Source: Laguncularia racemosa (Eukaryota; Streptophyta; Magnoliopsida; Myrtales; Combretaceae). From it: 64,000 bases of DNA. This document shows positions 1-12,000 of the stretch, piece after piece; position 1 is the stretch's first letter; each line of letters opens with the position of its first letter. The notes under the pieces were generated by a model that had not been told where the DNA came from, did no database searches, and saw only the letters and a list, made by a program, of their open reading frames with translations. Position numbers and translations under genes: made by a program. The DNA lies in contig JBBMOL010000581.1 of the NCBI GenBank assembly GCA_037954665.1, forward strand, positions 78,633-142,632, in the 5' to 3' direction.

Positions 1-650
1 TTATTTTATTTTTTTCTAACTTGGAAAAAGATGAGTCGCTACCTAATCGAGATTGGGAAAAATATTAAATTAAGACTATTAATAGATTAGTCTTAATTTA
101 GCTACCAATTTGCATAGAAGGTTTTAAATAAAACCAAAGATTTTGGAATCAGGAGCTATCCTACTAAAACCTTATGGTTATCACTTTAATCTTCCAAAAT
201 TAAATTTTATTTTATTTTTTATTTTTTAAAAAAATGTTTAACTAGGGAAAAAAAAACAAAAAAAATTATTATTTAAGGTCACCCCTTAGGTGACTATGTA
301 CCTGCTATTTGAGATCAAACCCTTAGTAATTCATAAAAAAAAAAAAATAATTTGTTTTCATGTTTATTATAGAGACCAAAATCTATTTATTCTTAAAAAT
401 AAATTAGAAAAAATAAATTTTTACAAAAAGAAAAAAATTAAAAGGAAAATAGTTTTTAATAAAAGTAGCTCTAAAAAATATTATTATTATTATTACTTCT
501 TTAAAAAAATTCTAAATTGTTAAAAACTTAGGGAAATTTTTTTATAATAATAATAATAAATTTTTTTGGGAGAATGTTTTTTCTTATAATAATTGTAATA
601 AAAAAAAAATCACGAAACACACATGGAATCGATCATCGGACGTGGAGGAA
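1..650. repeat. Decayed LTR-like sequence at window start
   Basis: AT-rich noncoding DNA. It shares scattered blocks, in the same order, with 3900-4800. Examples are a 'gagtcgctacc'-type block near 34 (compare 'gagttgccac' near 3940) and 'ttgagatcaaacc' near 310 (compare about 4503). This fits two degraded long terminal repeats of one minus-oriented element, this copy being cut by the window edge. No open reading frame here is credible; the 77-codon frame at 290-523 is low-complexity lysine and tyrosine. The pairing was judged by eye and is weak. Confidence 0.3.
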
Positions 651-1470
651 AAGTGTTCATCTAGTGGTTACTCGACTTACTAAGGATGTCAAAACACCAC
701 AATAGAGGATGGCTTATTGAACCAACTACTTGGTCTGACCCCAGATGTGGTGGAGGGTGGTGATTGAAAAGGTAGCTAGTGGTGGAACTACAAAGGATCA
801 CGATTCAAGCTTTCCTCAATGTTTCTAAACCAAAAAAGAGTACTTCTTAGGTTTTTTGATGATGGGAAAGTGAATGGAGGTGGTGGTTTTCCCTAGAAAT
901 GGCTTATGGAAGCTAATTTCTAGAGAGAGAAAAAATGCGATTAGGGAGAGAAAATGTTGTAAAGCTTTGAAATGGAAGTGATTTTTTCTTCACTTGTGGT
1001 CTGGAAGGCTTACTCAGACTCCTATTTCTACTATCCAGTGCCAACCTAAGCTTAGAAAGTTCCAATTCATATTAAATTCAAAAATAAAAAATAAATGTGT
1101 TTGAATATTTTGATTTCGAATTTTAATGAGATTTGCCAAGATTCAAGTGTAATTGTTGGCCAAACTAACTCTTTAGTTGTATGTTTTTTTTTTAAAACCC
1201 AAATGAATGCTTCAATTCTTAGTGTAAATGCCAAAACCAAGCTTTGGTTAATTAGAGAAAAATCCGCATTTTCAATTTTTTTTTCAATTTTTAAATGCTA
1301 ATTTGACTCTCTTTTTGATTGAATATGCATAATTTCTTAGGCTTGATTCAAAATATTCCAGCTTGTGATGATAATCCCATCATTAAATTGGTGAAATTGT
1401 GAAGGAAAGTGGATCAAAATTGATCATAAAAAGACCTTACTAGGTAGAAGATGATCTACAACGTAAAAAT

Positions 1471-1590
1471 GTGTGTTCAAAACACGTTTTTTCACTATTT
1501 GCTGGAAGAAGAAAACATGTTTTGAACACATGTTTTCTACTATTTACTAGAATAAAAAGAACGTGTGCTCAACACACATTTTCCACTGGA
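1471..1590. repeat. Three tandem copies of a palindromic motif
   Basis: A unit of about 50-55 bp occurs three times. Each unit centres on an inverted repeat: 'gtgttcaaaacac', then 'catgttttgaacacatg', then 'gtgtgctcaacacac'. The spacer 'tttncactatttnctngaa' recurs between them. Each core could form a short hairpin. Similar palindrome clusters sit inside the gypsy LTRs elsewhere in the window, so this may be part of a decayed LTR. Confidence 0.55.
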
Positions 1591-2570
1591 AATGTTTTTT
1601 TCACAACATGTGCCTATCGTGATTTGAACCTAAGACCAAGGATCTTTGTGTGGTTGTGTCTTCCATTAGGTCATTGGCTTGTGCCTCGATTTATTATGCA
1701 ATCAAATTGCATTTGTTTCCTTTTTTTAATTAAGAAAATAATAATAGTAATAGTAATAATAAAATAAATAAACAAGGGGCAAAAATTTTGTGTTTACATT
1801 GGGATATGGTTTGCCTCTTTTCATTTTAAACATCCAAATGATGAGATACCTTTCCCTTATGCAAAATTTTTTTATCATCTCTACTTGACTTTCACCCAGT
1901 TTGCCTTATACTAGATTGGTTAGATTAAATAAAGGTTCCATTGGCTATTTTAAAAATGGCCCTAATTAGTCACTCGATGAATTAACTACCCTAAACTTAC
2001 TTGGATGGGTTAGTCCTTTAGGTACCCCATTATTTTCTTAGAATTGCTTGCCGTTCCAAGCTCAAATCACCAACTTTGATATGATCAAGTTAGGCTTGTT
2101 TATGTAGAAAACTAAACATTAGTAGAGATTGACTTTATGCTTAGGAGAATTTGTGTTTGAGCTTAGGGTCTTGTGTTTGAGACTTCCACGGTGTGTTGGT
2201 AGATGGACAAATTTAATCTCCAGTAGTTTTAGAGAATCAAGTTTTTCATTATGTGCTTTCCTAGTTACCTTCTCGATTTAGATCTTAGTGGTCTCCTAAA
2301 GTGATCAACTTCATATATTAAGGTTGTGGCTCAGTACAAGCTTTTAGGATTCAAAGTGACTGATTATGAGCTTTGGGTTAAGCAAGTCTACTTAAGAGTA
2401 ACTTTCCAAAGCTTTATGAAAATCTCCTCTTGTTAGCAATGTTCCCTTTCTTATTTCTATTATTTTAAAAAAAATGAAGAAAATGAAAAATTGCCCTTAT
2501 TTCAAGAACAATTTATTATTGCTTAACATGATTAACATATTTAAACATGATTGGATTTCTAGGTGACTAA

Positions 2571-2830
2571 AGCCCCTAAGTTTTGAAAGGACAACTATAG
2601 CTCTTACTTGAACATGGGATAACCAAATTCCCTTAACTTAAAGATGATTAAGATTTTTATTTTGACAATAAGGGATAACAAAAATTCCTAAATTCGAGGA
2701 TGACTAAGGTTCCTATTTTCTTCTCAAGGAATAACTAAGGCTCCTAAACTTAAGGATGGCTAAGGTTTTTATTCTATGAGGGACGATCAAAGTTCCCAAA
2801 CTTCAAGATCACTAGGGCTCTTGAGGGACA
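2571..2830. repeat. Degenerate tandem array, period about 56 bp
   Basis: About five diverged units, each following the pattern 'taact-aaggctcct-aacttaaggatg-ctaaggttt-tatt'. Recognisable unit starts are near 2571, 2630, 2686, 2740 and 2793. The array has no open frame. Arrays like this are common in LTRs and untranslated regions of large plant gypsy elements, which fits the Ogre/Tat-like reading of the flanks. Confidence 0.55.
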
Positions 2831-3810
2831 TAAGTACAAGGGGCACTTATGCTTTATACAAAATGACTTACATACATGTCTAGAGAATTGACCAAGTTTA
2901 TTACAAAGTAAACATCATGGAGATAGTGAAGCCATGAGAAGTGATAGGAATAATGAACTATGACAATCCATGAAAAGAGATAATTATTTTACATAGATAA
3001 CACTTAATATTATATAAGGGCAATTAATTATTAAAAGATGACAACATAAAAAGGGATAATATAGGAGTAGCCACTTCTTACAACGTAAGAGTAATAATAA
3101 TTTACAAGCTTATAGAAATATGCTATATATATATATACATAGGAAAACTATTTTCTTTTCTTAAAAAAATCTATTCTTTTTCTTTAAATTTTCTTCATTT
3201 TTTTCTATAAGGAAATTCTATATATTACGTAAATAATGCTACAAATAGCAACTAAATTGTAATGCGGTACCTAATTTAAGTAAAAAAATTGTAGACTTTT
3301 ATTAATATTTAAATGGTTACGTGGCTTAAAAATGATAGCTTTATGTTTGCAGTGCCATACTACTTTTCGTTTGCAAAGTAAAGCATAAAATAGTAATGTA
3401 AAATGTGCGTGTGTGGTAATCAAGGTGGGTTCTCAAGGTTCTCTAACTTTGTAACTAGTGACTACATCAAAGCTTGGAGTGGAATCGCCTAATTGTCACT
3501 AAGTGGTATACACCACTACAACCTAACGGGTACACAACGACATTCCATTCTAGTTTTCTAAGTAGCCCAAGTCTGGCCATATCTAAACAAGTATTTCATA
3601 AAATTTTCCCTGTATAGTGGTCCGTTGGGCCATTTTCTCCCTTTCTTTTTTCTTCTTAATTTTTCTTTACATTACTCAAAACCCAATTCGTACCACTATT
3701 TGCAAAATAGTTCATAAGATAAACAATAAAAACATAATTCAAGAAAATAAAGGGCATTCAAGCATATTTAAGAAAATTTATACATGGCTAGCCCACTTTG
3801 AAATATTACG

Positions 3811-3830
3811 TCCCCAGTAGAGTCGTCAGC
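3811..3830 (-). other. Possible primer-binding site of an Ogre/Tat-like element
   Basis: On the minus strand this reads 'gctgacgactctactgggga'. It resembles the tRNA-Arg-type primer site I associate with Ogre/Tat gypsy elements ('tggcgactc...ctgggga'). It sits exactly at the inner edge of the LTR-like segment that begins at 3831. The assignment rests on recalled family knowledge and one motif. Confidence 0.35.
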
Positions 3831-5560
3831 CTATCGAGTCTAGTGTTTTAATCATTTTTCTTAATTTTAATCATTCTTAAATCATAACCATTTAATGTAA
3901 ACTACTTGACTAAATTAAAGAAAATTAATTTTTAAGAGGAGTTGCCACTAACTTAAGTTGAAAAAATAACTAAGGTTAATTGGGTAGATTAACCTTAACT
4001 AGTTACTAGTTTGTGAATTTTTCCAAAAATATTTTAGAAAAATGTTTAGCCAAAAATACTAGATTTGGGGGCTAATTTATTATAAACCTAAACTATTACC
4101 TGTAAATTTTTTAAGAATTTTTACTAAAAGGCCTTTATATTTTTGTCTACATTTTTCATATATCTACTACTATTTATTATATTATGCTATTTATTATTAT
4201 CATTATTTTTATATTTTCAAGTTTTTATGTTTTTATAAGATTATGAATTTATGCTAAAAAAAAAACCTAAAGTCTGAAGTTTATTATGCTAATATTTCTA
4301 AATCTTTTATTATGTTTAAGTTAATAAACTAAAGTTTTTATTCATCTAATTTTTCTGAAGTTTTATTTTATTTAATTTTTCTAAAGTTTTTATGTTATTT
4401 AATTTTTCTAAAGTTTTTATCTTATTTTTTTATTTTACTTTTCCTAACCTAAAGTTTTTATTTTATTATAGTTTCCTTAAAGGTGCTTACATACTCGCTA
4501 GTTGAGATCAAACCAATTATAGTTCACTTTTCTTTTATAAAATTTTAGTTTGTTGATTAATTTTATTTAATGAAAAATACCTAGTTTATGTTATTTAATC
4601 ATGTTAATTTTATTAAAAAAATACCAAAGATAACCTAGGTTGTTATGTGATGATTTCTTCTTCTTTTTTTTTTTTAAAAAAAAAATAGGATAACCTAAGC
4701 TTGGACAAAGCATCATATTAAATTTTAATAAAAAAACTCTATATTATAAAACCCTATAATACTATATTTTCATAAAAGCTTATTCCATCTTTATTATATT
4801 TATGTCTTTTATTCTTTATTCTTATTCTATTCTATTCTATTCCCAAAAATTTAATTAAAATCTTTATACTAAAAAACTTTATTACATTTTATTTTATTTC
4901 TAGATTTAGATATTTTTATCTTTTTCCCTTTTATTGTATTTTTGTTCCTAAAATTTTTATACTAATGATTTATACTTATTTAATTTGGTTTTCTATATTT
5001 TTCATTTTTATATTTTTATTTCTAAGATCTTAACATAAACTAAAGTTTTTATTTTTATTGTTATCTTTTAGATTTTTAGATTTTTATTCTTAAGGTAAAG
5101 ATTTTATTTTAATCTAATCTTATATTTTTTTATTAAAGACTTCATATAATTTTTATATATTTTTATATTTTAAAATTTATTTAATTTTTATTATATTTTT
5201 ATTACTAAATATTTATTTAACATAATGTTTTTATTAATTTTTTATATTTTAGGTTTTGATTTTCATTATGTTTTTATAATTAAATATTTTATTTAACCTA
5301 ATTTTTGTGTTATTGTCTTTTTATTCTATTAAATATTTATCATTTTCCATCGAGTGATGACATACACCACAACAACTCGATGGGTACTAAAAAATAATAC
5401 TTTACATTATATTATTATATCGTTTCTATGGCTATTATTATTATTTTCTAATCTTAAATTTTATAGTTTTACCTTATATGATTCGTAAGATAAAAGAATA
5501 AAATAATAAAATAAAGAAAGGAGAAATACACTAACCAAGCCAAGCACATCTAGTTTGAAT
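3831..5560 (-). repeat. Putative LTR of an Ogre/Tat-like element
   Basis: A very AT-rich noncoding block of about 1.7 kb, next to the primer-site-like motif at 3811-3830. It shares ordered blocks with 1-650. It contains many repeats of 'ctaaagtttttat' between 4330 and 5100. The outer boundary is not defined: I see no clean TG..CA end or target duplication before the CACTA terminus at 5665. Confidence 0.3.
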
Positions 5561-5664
5561 ATGTGGGTTATGAGTTAGATCGAGTCGACTTTAGGTTGAA
5601 TTAGGTCATTTCTAGGTTGGATCTCAATCGAATTTTGAGCAGAGCTATAGGTCAGATCTAGAGC

Positions 5665-5684
5665 CACTATAAGAATTTTGACAT
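5665..5684. repeat. CACTA terminal sequence
   Basis: Begins with the diagnostic CACTA pentamer and runs straight into the subterminal array. In this orientation it is the end downstream of the two minus-strand transposon genes. The inverse of this sequence was not found between 13900 and 15700. Confidence 0.75.
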
Positions 5685-6135
5685 TTCGCAATGTTTAATA
5701 AACATCACCCAAAATTGAATAAATGTTATAGAAGACATTTAGTAACATTTATTAAACGTTACAAATAGACATTACTAAAAGTTTGTTATGGAAAATATTT
5801 AGTGACTTTTAAAAGGTAAACATCACCAATGCTATAAAAGTCACTAATAAATTAATAATGGTAATGTTTAAACGTCACCAATAAATGACATTTAGTAATG
5901 TTTAAATGTTACTAAAAGTCTATAATTGTTTGGCAAAATTCATATTTTTAGTAACGTCGAAAATCACAAAAACTTGAAAATCGATAATGCTTAAACGTCA
6001 CAAAAAAAGCATTTAAATGTTACTAATAAGCATTTCATGTAATGTTTAAACACCACAAATAACTAATATTTAGTAACGTTTAAGTGTGGCTAAAATGTTT
6101 TTGGTAATGTCTAAATGTCACAAAAAATATTATTG
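5685..6135. repeat. CACTA subterminal repeats
   Basis: About eleven degenerate copies, in both orientations, of a motif close to 'gtaatgtttaaacgtcacnaa'. Clear copies lie near 5690, 5736, 5862, 5896, 5982, 6036, 6066 and 6105. In En/Spm elements such arrays bind the element's own DNA-binding protein. The spacing here is about 30-45 bp. Confidence 0.8.
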
Positions 6136-7225
6136 TTATACTGATATAATAAGTCTATTTATAAAAATGTAACAACATAAACCTATAACAAAATAGTATG
6201 CAATAAATAAAAAGGTGAAAAAAGTGGACATTTGTATATATGATTATAATCGTCTACTTCCATCATCAACTACACTTTACAAAAGCAGACATTAACATAT
6301 CTCAAACTATATTATCCAAACTTTATGGAACTTAGTAGTAAAATAAACTCTCTATTAATAGCCTACTATCGCCTAAATTGATAATCTACTTCCAAAAAGT
6401 GACCAAAATGCTAAACTGTAATTCATAAACTGGCTATTCCATTGCTTAGTCTGATTATTGTCTATAAAAAAGGCACTAACAAAATAAACCATTCTTCCCC
6501 ACTTTCATCACCCTCTTTAAAATGGTTAAAACTAAAATAAACTCCCTTTCACAAGCTATCCTCTTTGCTACTTTCACCATCATCATGACGATCAGGGGGA
6601 ATTCCATAAGGCATAATAAACTCCCCATTGCTTGGAGATCCTATCACATAAACGTATAAAAGGGGTAAGATAACTTAATTAATATAAAGATGCATTAAAC
6701 ACAATTGTAACGCTTAATAATTCACTTGAATTAGGTGAGAAGTCGAAAAAACCTTTGTAAAACTTGAAATACACTATTCAGCTATAAGAAGATAAAAATC
6801 TATTAAAAAACCAATCTTATGAAAAAAGAGAGATATAGTACTATACATGGAAAATAGAAGCTTTCATCAGTTGCAAATATCATTACTTCTTAAATTATAG
6901 CAATCTCAACATCATCTAAAACAATAGGATTGTAAGTTAACTAAATCTTTTTGAAGAACAAAATCAATGAAACAACATAACAACTAAGACACCATTCTAA
7001 AAAAAAAAAAAAAAAAAGCCTTGGAGAAAAATAGAAACAATCGAACTTCAAATTAGGCTACATTAGAAGATGTACCTTTTCTTCTTGAGCTTACTGTAAA
7101 TTCTTTAATTCTTCAAACTAAACATCTCATTTTTTGCTTTGTTGTTTCTCCTCTTCAAGTTCTTTCTGCAATCTTTTATTTTGATCATTTTTTTACTCCC
7201 ACTTCTGCATTGATTTTCCTATAGT
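6136..7225. other. CACTA noncoding 3' region
   Basis: AT-rich DNA between the subterminal array and the Transposase_24-like gene. No open frame or repeat array is recognisable apart from a poly-A run near 7000-7017. It probably held the 3' part and untranslated region of the second transposon gene. Confidence 0.4.
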
Positions 7226-7229
7226 TGGT

Positions 7230-8830
7230 GGTCCATAACCACAATTGAGATGGTAATCTATCTTAGAATTTGCATTCATATATTGATCAATAATCTCTAA
7301 AGCAAACTTTGGTGTGTTTGAGCTTTGTGACTATTTAAATAATTGAACAATTTTAGCCTATATTATTAATAATAAGGACAAATGTTAAAAACATTCTACC
7401 CTATAGTATATTTTAACTATGTAATGTAAAAAATGCATTCTTTATACTAACATAATCATTTGCAGCTTGTTGAGAGACCTAACCACCAATACCATTCGAT
7501 CTAATTTCACATAATCGAGTTTGCTTGAAGAATTCAATAGCATCTGGTGCTTCTTTGTGTTGCTCAATGTAATTGAATAAAAAAACAAAATATTAAATAT
7601 CTGACCCATTTCACCATCAAATATATAACATTATCTATAATACTTACATACTCAAGCTTCCTACTTTCAAAGGACTTACTCCTAACCCTATGCGGATATT
7701 TTACATAGTTGTGTGCATGCTTTCCATTCATTGACTTTGTTTTCTATTAGTCAAAATAACAATAAATTGTTGAAATCATTTTCTGATATTGTAAAGAAGT
7801 ATTGTTTAATTAGAACTTACCTTTTCATGTGGACTATTTGATTCTAGCATATTTATCTCTTCAAAGTCCTCATGATTCCATATATCTGTGACCATTTTCC
7901 AATCCTCATCACTACAGGTCCTTGGTCATGCATTATCACCCCCCTTTTTCCATATTTTCTAAACATCACATCAAAATTTCCTATGAAGACATCCCATCCA
8001 TCTATCAATGTCATTGAATTTATTTGGATCACTCATAATATCGTCAATATTAAGTTGATTCTATAAAGCAAAGATTTAGTCATGATAATTGAAAATAGAG
8101 AATAATTTCCATATCGTACTTGATTGATATAAAGACCTCCTAACTTGTACTCTTGCCCAAGCCTACCTCTTCTCAGATACTGGAAGTTTTCTCCAATCAC
8201 CCTTAAGATATAGTGGCAATAAGTCCCTACAAGCTTTCCCAATCTCATATGCTAATTTAGCTTATTGGTCTCCCGTAATTGGATTGCCTGTGGAAGCATC
8301 AAACTCTATTACCATCCTACCCTTCCATCTATTGTTCTCCTTCTCTAGTGCTTGACCTCTATATATACCTCTCCTATTGCAATGTGATGATGTGCCAGCA
8401 TTAACTACAATAAAAGGAAATACTTTTTAGTAACGGTTACTAACTTTTATGTAACAAGTCATATGAACAATTAAGCTATGCGTAATTACCTAAGCTAGGA
8501 ATAGAAGTAGGTGGACAATTATGCGATGGATTTGTATTTCCACGATTGCTAGGGATGACATAAGTATGCATTGAGGGAGCATCTAATACAATTGAATCAC
8601 AAGCCAAGGAACTTATAGCATCTTCACATTTTTTGAGGAGATGGATGTTGCTCCACTGGAAGTGATGGATGTTGCTCTACCAGAGGCGATTGATGTTGCT
8701 CTACCAGAGGCGATTGATGTTGCTCTTCCTCAACATCCTAATAATTTCATGGTGTATTAACAATGGGTTGAGCCTTTCGTATAGTCTGTCCTCCCCTTCT
8801 TTGTCCAATCTTTTGTCTTCTAGCCATGAC
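7230..8830 (-). pseudogene. Transposase_24-like (Ptta/En/Spm family) second CACTA gene, broken
   Basis: Minus-strand reading from an ATG near 8826 (MARRQKIGQRRGG) shows a Gln-rich repeat, then a block with GRMVIEFDASTGNPITGDQ, then DWRKLP with its surroundings. Next come a lysine-rich stretch ending HRVRSKSFESRKLE and HKEAPDAIEFF. That order (GxR..EFD..TGxPIG, then DWR, then KSF..) matches the plant Transposase_24 family. The gene has several stops, and some segments are split by what look like introns. It lies downstream of the main transposase gene, as in other CACTA elements, where this product is the DNA-binding partner of the transposase. Not functional as it stands. Confidence 0.65.
8640..8735 (-). 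repeat. Short in-frame repeat in the second CACTA gene
   Basis: About four copies of a 24-27 bp unit ('gatgttgctctaccagaggc' on the plus strand). On the minus strand they encode an EQHQSPLV-type peptide repeat. The two central copies are nearly identical, suggesting recent slippage. Confidence 0.7.
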
Positions 8831-9004
8831 AATCTTACAGTAAAAAAACATGACACAAAGATGAAATGAATAGTTGATGTGATTCCATAAGATTATAAAA
8901 TGACAAAATAAAATTACCACTTAAAAAGGATAAAGTAACATTATACGTAACTTAATTATGTTTGTTAAGTAAGATTTGGTGGCATGGTGATGACACAAAT
9001 ATCA

Positions 9005-12000
9005 TTAGATCAACATCCAATTCAGATGAATGTAATTAGAATACTCACAATCCTCATCACTGTTATTGTAATCCATAAGTGTTTCATCAACTTCATCTTC
9101 ATAATAATCAAAATTATCATTATGTTGTGTGCCATTTAAAACTTGGATAACCCTCTCTATATCTCCAACAATAGTCTCAGGGCATACATCTGTTCTTAAC
9201 AACACATTTATATCACAATCAATTATAGGAGACACTAGATTTCCTCCATCCTTATCTTGCAAGAGTAGATCGTCTATAATTTCATTGCATAAATGAGTTT
9301 CCACATCACCAAATAAATTCATAGTACCAGTAAGACAACTTATGTCATAAATATGACGATGCTCAAAGTGCTGCACCACACGCCAGCCATTGCCTAGTTT
9401 CAAGTCTTCTAGGTAATATATTTGTTTAGCTTGTGATGCCAACACATATGGATCACTCTCATACCATATACGCATTACGTTGATACTTTTCAATCCATTA
9501 TCAACTCTTACATTGCGATGGAGCTCATTAGTGTCCCACCACTTATACTTAAATAAGAAAACTCATGTATGTTAGTTAAAACATTGTAAAACTCCATTGA
9601 TGAATGCATATCTCCTTGGTTTCCTTCTACAAGTACTCCACTATTTTAAGTCTTCTTTCGACTATCAAAATCGAAAGTGTGATATCGAATGTCGTTATTA
9701 TATCTCATGAAAGACAAGTTAGGTCTAACTGATAATGCATATAAGGCACTTTCAACCAGATCAGAACTTTTGTATAACGTGCTCAACTTCAACAATACCA
9801 AGTAACTTAACATCACAATTCACTTACAAGAAGTTCTCTTAAGTAAGATTAACATTTACCCTTTTCATGAACCACAGACCAAATTCCTCGTTTATGGTAT
9901 TGATGAAAGTGATCATCATATTGTGCACGTAAGATACTTATAAACTCCTTGTAACACACAGTGAGCTTTAATTGCAAACATATTTCACATTATTCCCATA
10001 GTTCAAAATACAATAATCCATGCTTACTTTAAGTAAGGTTGAACCTTAGAACAATTATTAATGACATACCACTTCGCTACTTCTACCTCTTCATCTAATA
10101 AGGTTATGTATGTGGAAGAAGAAATAAAACCAACCCTATTTGTAAACACATCTATGCCACCTTCTACCATGGTGTCACAATTCCTATTAGGACAATTGAA
10201 AATTGTCTCAACACCTTGTAGGTGGAGGGAGCACCATGTTAAGCATTCATATACAATGTAAGCTTTTGCTATGGAGCCCTTTAGAAAAGATCTATTTCTA
10301 ACAAACTCCTTAAGAGAGCCTAAGTATTTGAATTTAACCAAAAAAATAATGAATGAGGAAGAGTTGACTAATAGTTATAAAGGATTACATTCTACTTACA
10401 CACTCATACCTTTCTATGGGATACATCCATCGATATGCAACAGGTTCGGCAAGCAATAGTTTGTTAGGTAAGTGTACAGTTAAATGCACCATCACATCAA
10501 AGAAGGTAGGAGGAAAGATCAATTCCAATATGCACAATGTGGTAACAATATCTCTTTGCATTTGCTTTACCTCATTGACATTGAAAATCCGCTTGCATAC
10601 CTTCTCAAAAAATGAACCAAGTTCAGCTATAACTGTTGCAACATCATTTGGCAACATGCCATGAACACCTACAGGTAACAACCTCTGAAGCATCACATGG
10701 CAATCATGGCTCTTCATCCTAGATAGCTTTATGCTTGAATCATTCACACACCTACCGATATGTGATGCAACTTCATCGGGTAAGCTAACACTCTTTAGGA
10801 ATTGATATAATCTTCTCCTTTCTATAGGACTCAATGTATAACTAGCAAATGGCATTAAATACTTATCACCAGCTTGCTTCACCAAATGTAATTCCTTCCT
10901 AATACCATGATCTTCCATATCAAGTCTAGCCTTGTAAGTGTTCTATGTTTTGCCATCAATCTTGAGTATAGTTGCTGCGCTCAAAACCAAGCCCAAGCAC
11001 ACAAAACCCAATTGAAAGACCAATTACACAATGAAATCAAACTAGTCCTCCAAATTGCATAAACCGTCAATCTTTATAATTCCAAATCCATAAATATAAA
11101 CATGTATAAAGATTGCATATCCATGAATGATAAGCTCTTATACCAAAAGATGATGCGCATAAAACCAAGGTCTAAGCACATGCAAATAAACCAAAGGAAC
11201 AACTTCAATTCACAAGATCAAACCGGTTTAAAGGGGACAAAAATTGCGTGAACCCTAAATGAATTAGGTGAACCGATTGCTATATTTCATGAAATAAATA
11301 TCACAATGATGTTTTCCTTAATGAAGATCATAAAATATACTTGAAAATAACGTGAATGATGCACAAGATCAACAAGAACAACTCCGAAATCAACCTTTCC
11401 AACAAGAACCAATTTACGCCACAAGATGAAACAAAATTTGATGGTGATAACAAATGCTAAGAACCAATCAATTTGTAATAATAATTTGATTACTAATGCA
11501 ATCAAATTTGACTAAGAACTTCCAATTTAACCCTAGATATTACACACTAGAGAAGAAAAGAAATCACAACAAAATGAAATTGATATGACTTACAATTCCA
11601 AATGTTGCACTCGCCACAATCTCAATTCTTGGGAGTGAAATTCATAAAAGAAAATAGAACTAGGGAAAACCCTAATCTCTTTCATGCAAAGTAAAGGTGT
11701 CTAATATGAAAAATGGCCTCCTAAAACCTTACTTTAAGCAAGTATTTATACTTACTCTCTTTAGGGTTAAAAAGTCCACAAAATTACAACTATGCCACTT
11801 TTAGGGTGGCTGGTCCTAAGACTAAATTACAACTAAATAAAAAGTGTTCCAAAAGCTTACACATAAATAGTCCAAAGAAATAATTACAAATAAAAATAGT
11901 CTCCATTATGTTAGCTCTTCCATAGGATTCGTCGGGCTAACTTATCATCGGTTTAGGTTGGTCCATGGATAACCCACAAGCTGAGTCTTAGTGAGTTTGT

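Larger units (their letters stand above)
651..3810. other. Noncoding interval, possibly interior of a decayed Ogre/Tat-like element
   Basis: About 3.2 kb with no coding similarity that I recognise. It lies between two LTR-like segments (1-650 and 3831-5560) and holds two short-period repeat arrays (1471-1590 and 2571-2830). Frames of 60-100 codons at 1095, 1471 and 3617 have low-complexity or frame-random composition and are not annotated. If the flanks are LTRs, this is the remnant of a heavily deleted internal region. Confidence 0.3.

Noticed and set aside
10061..10664. Plus-strand frames at 10061, 10271 and 10416
   Set aside because: They lie opposite the DUF4218 part of the CACTA transposase and have no similarity of their own.
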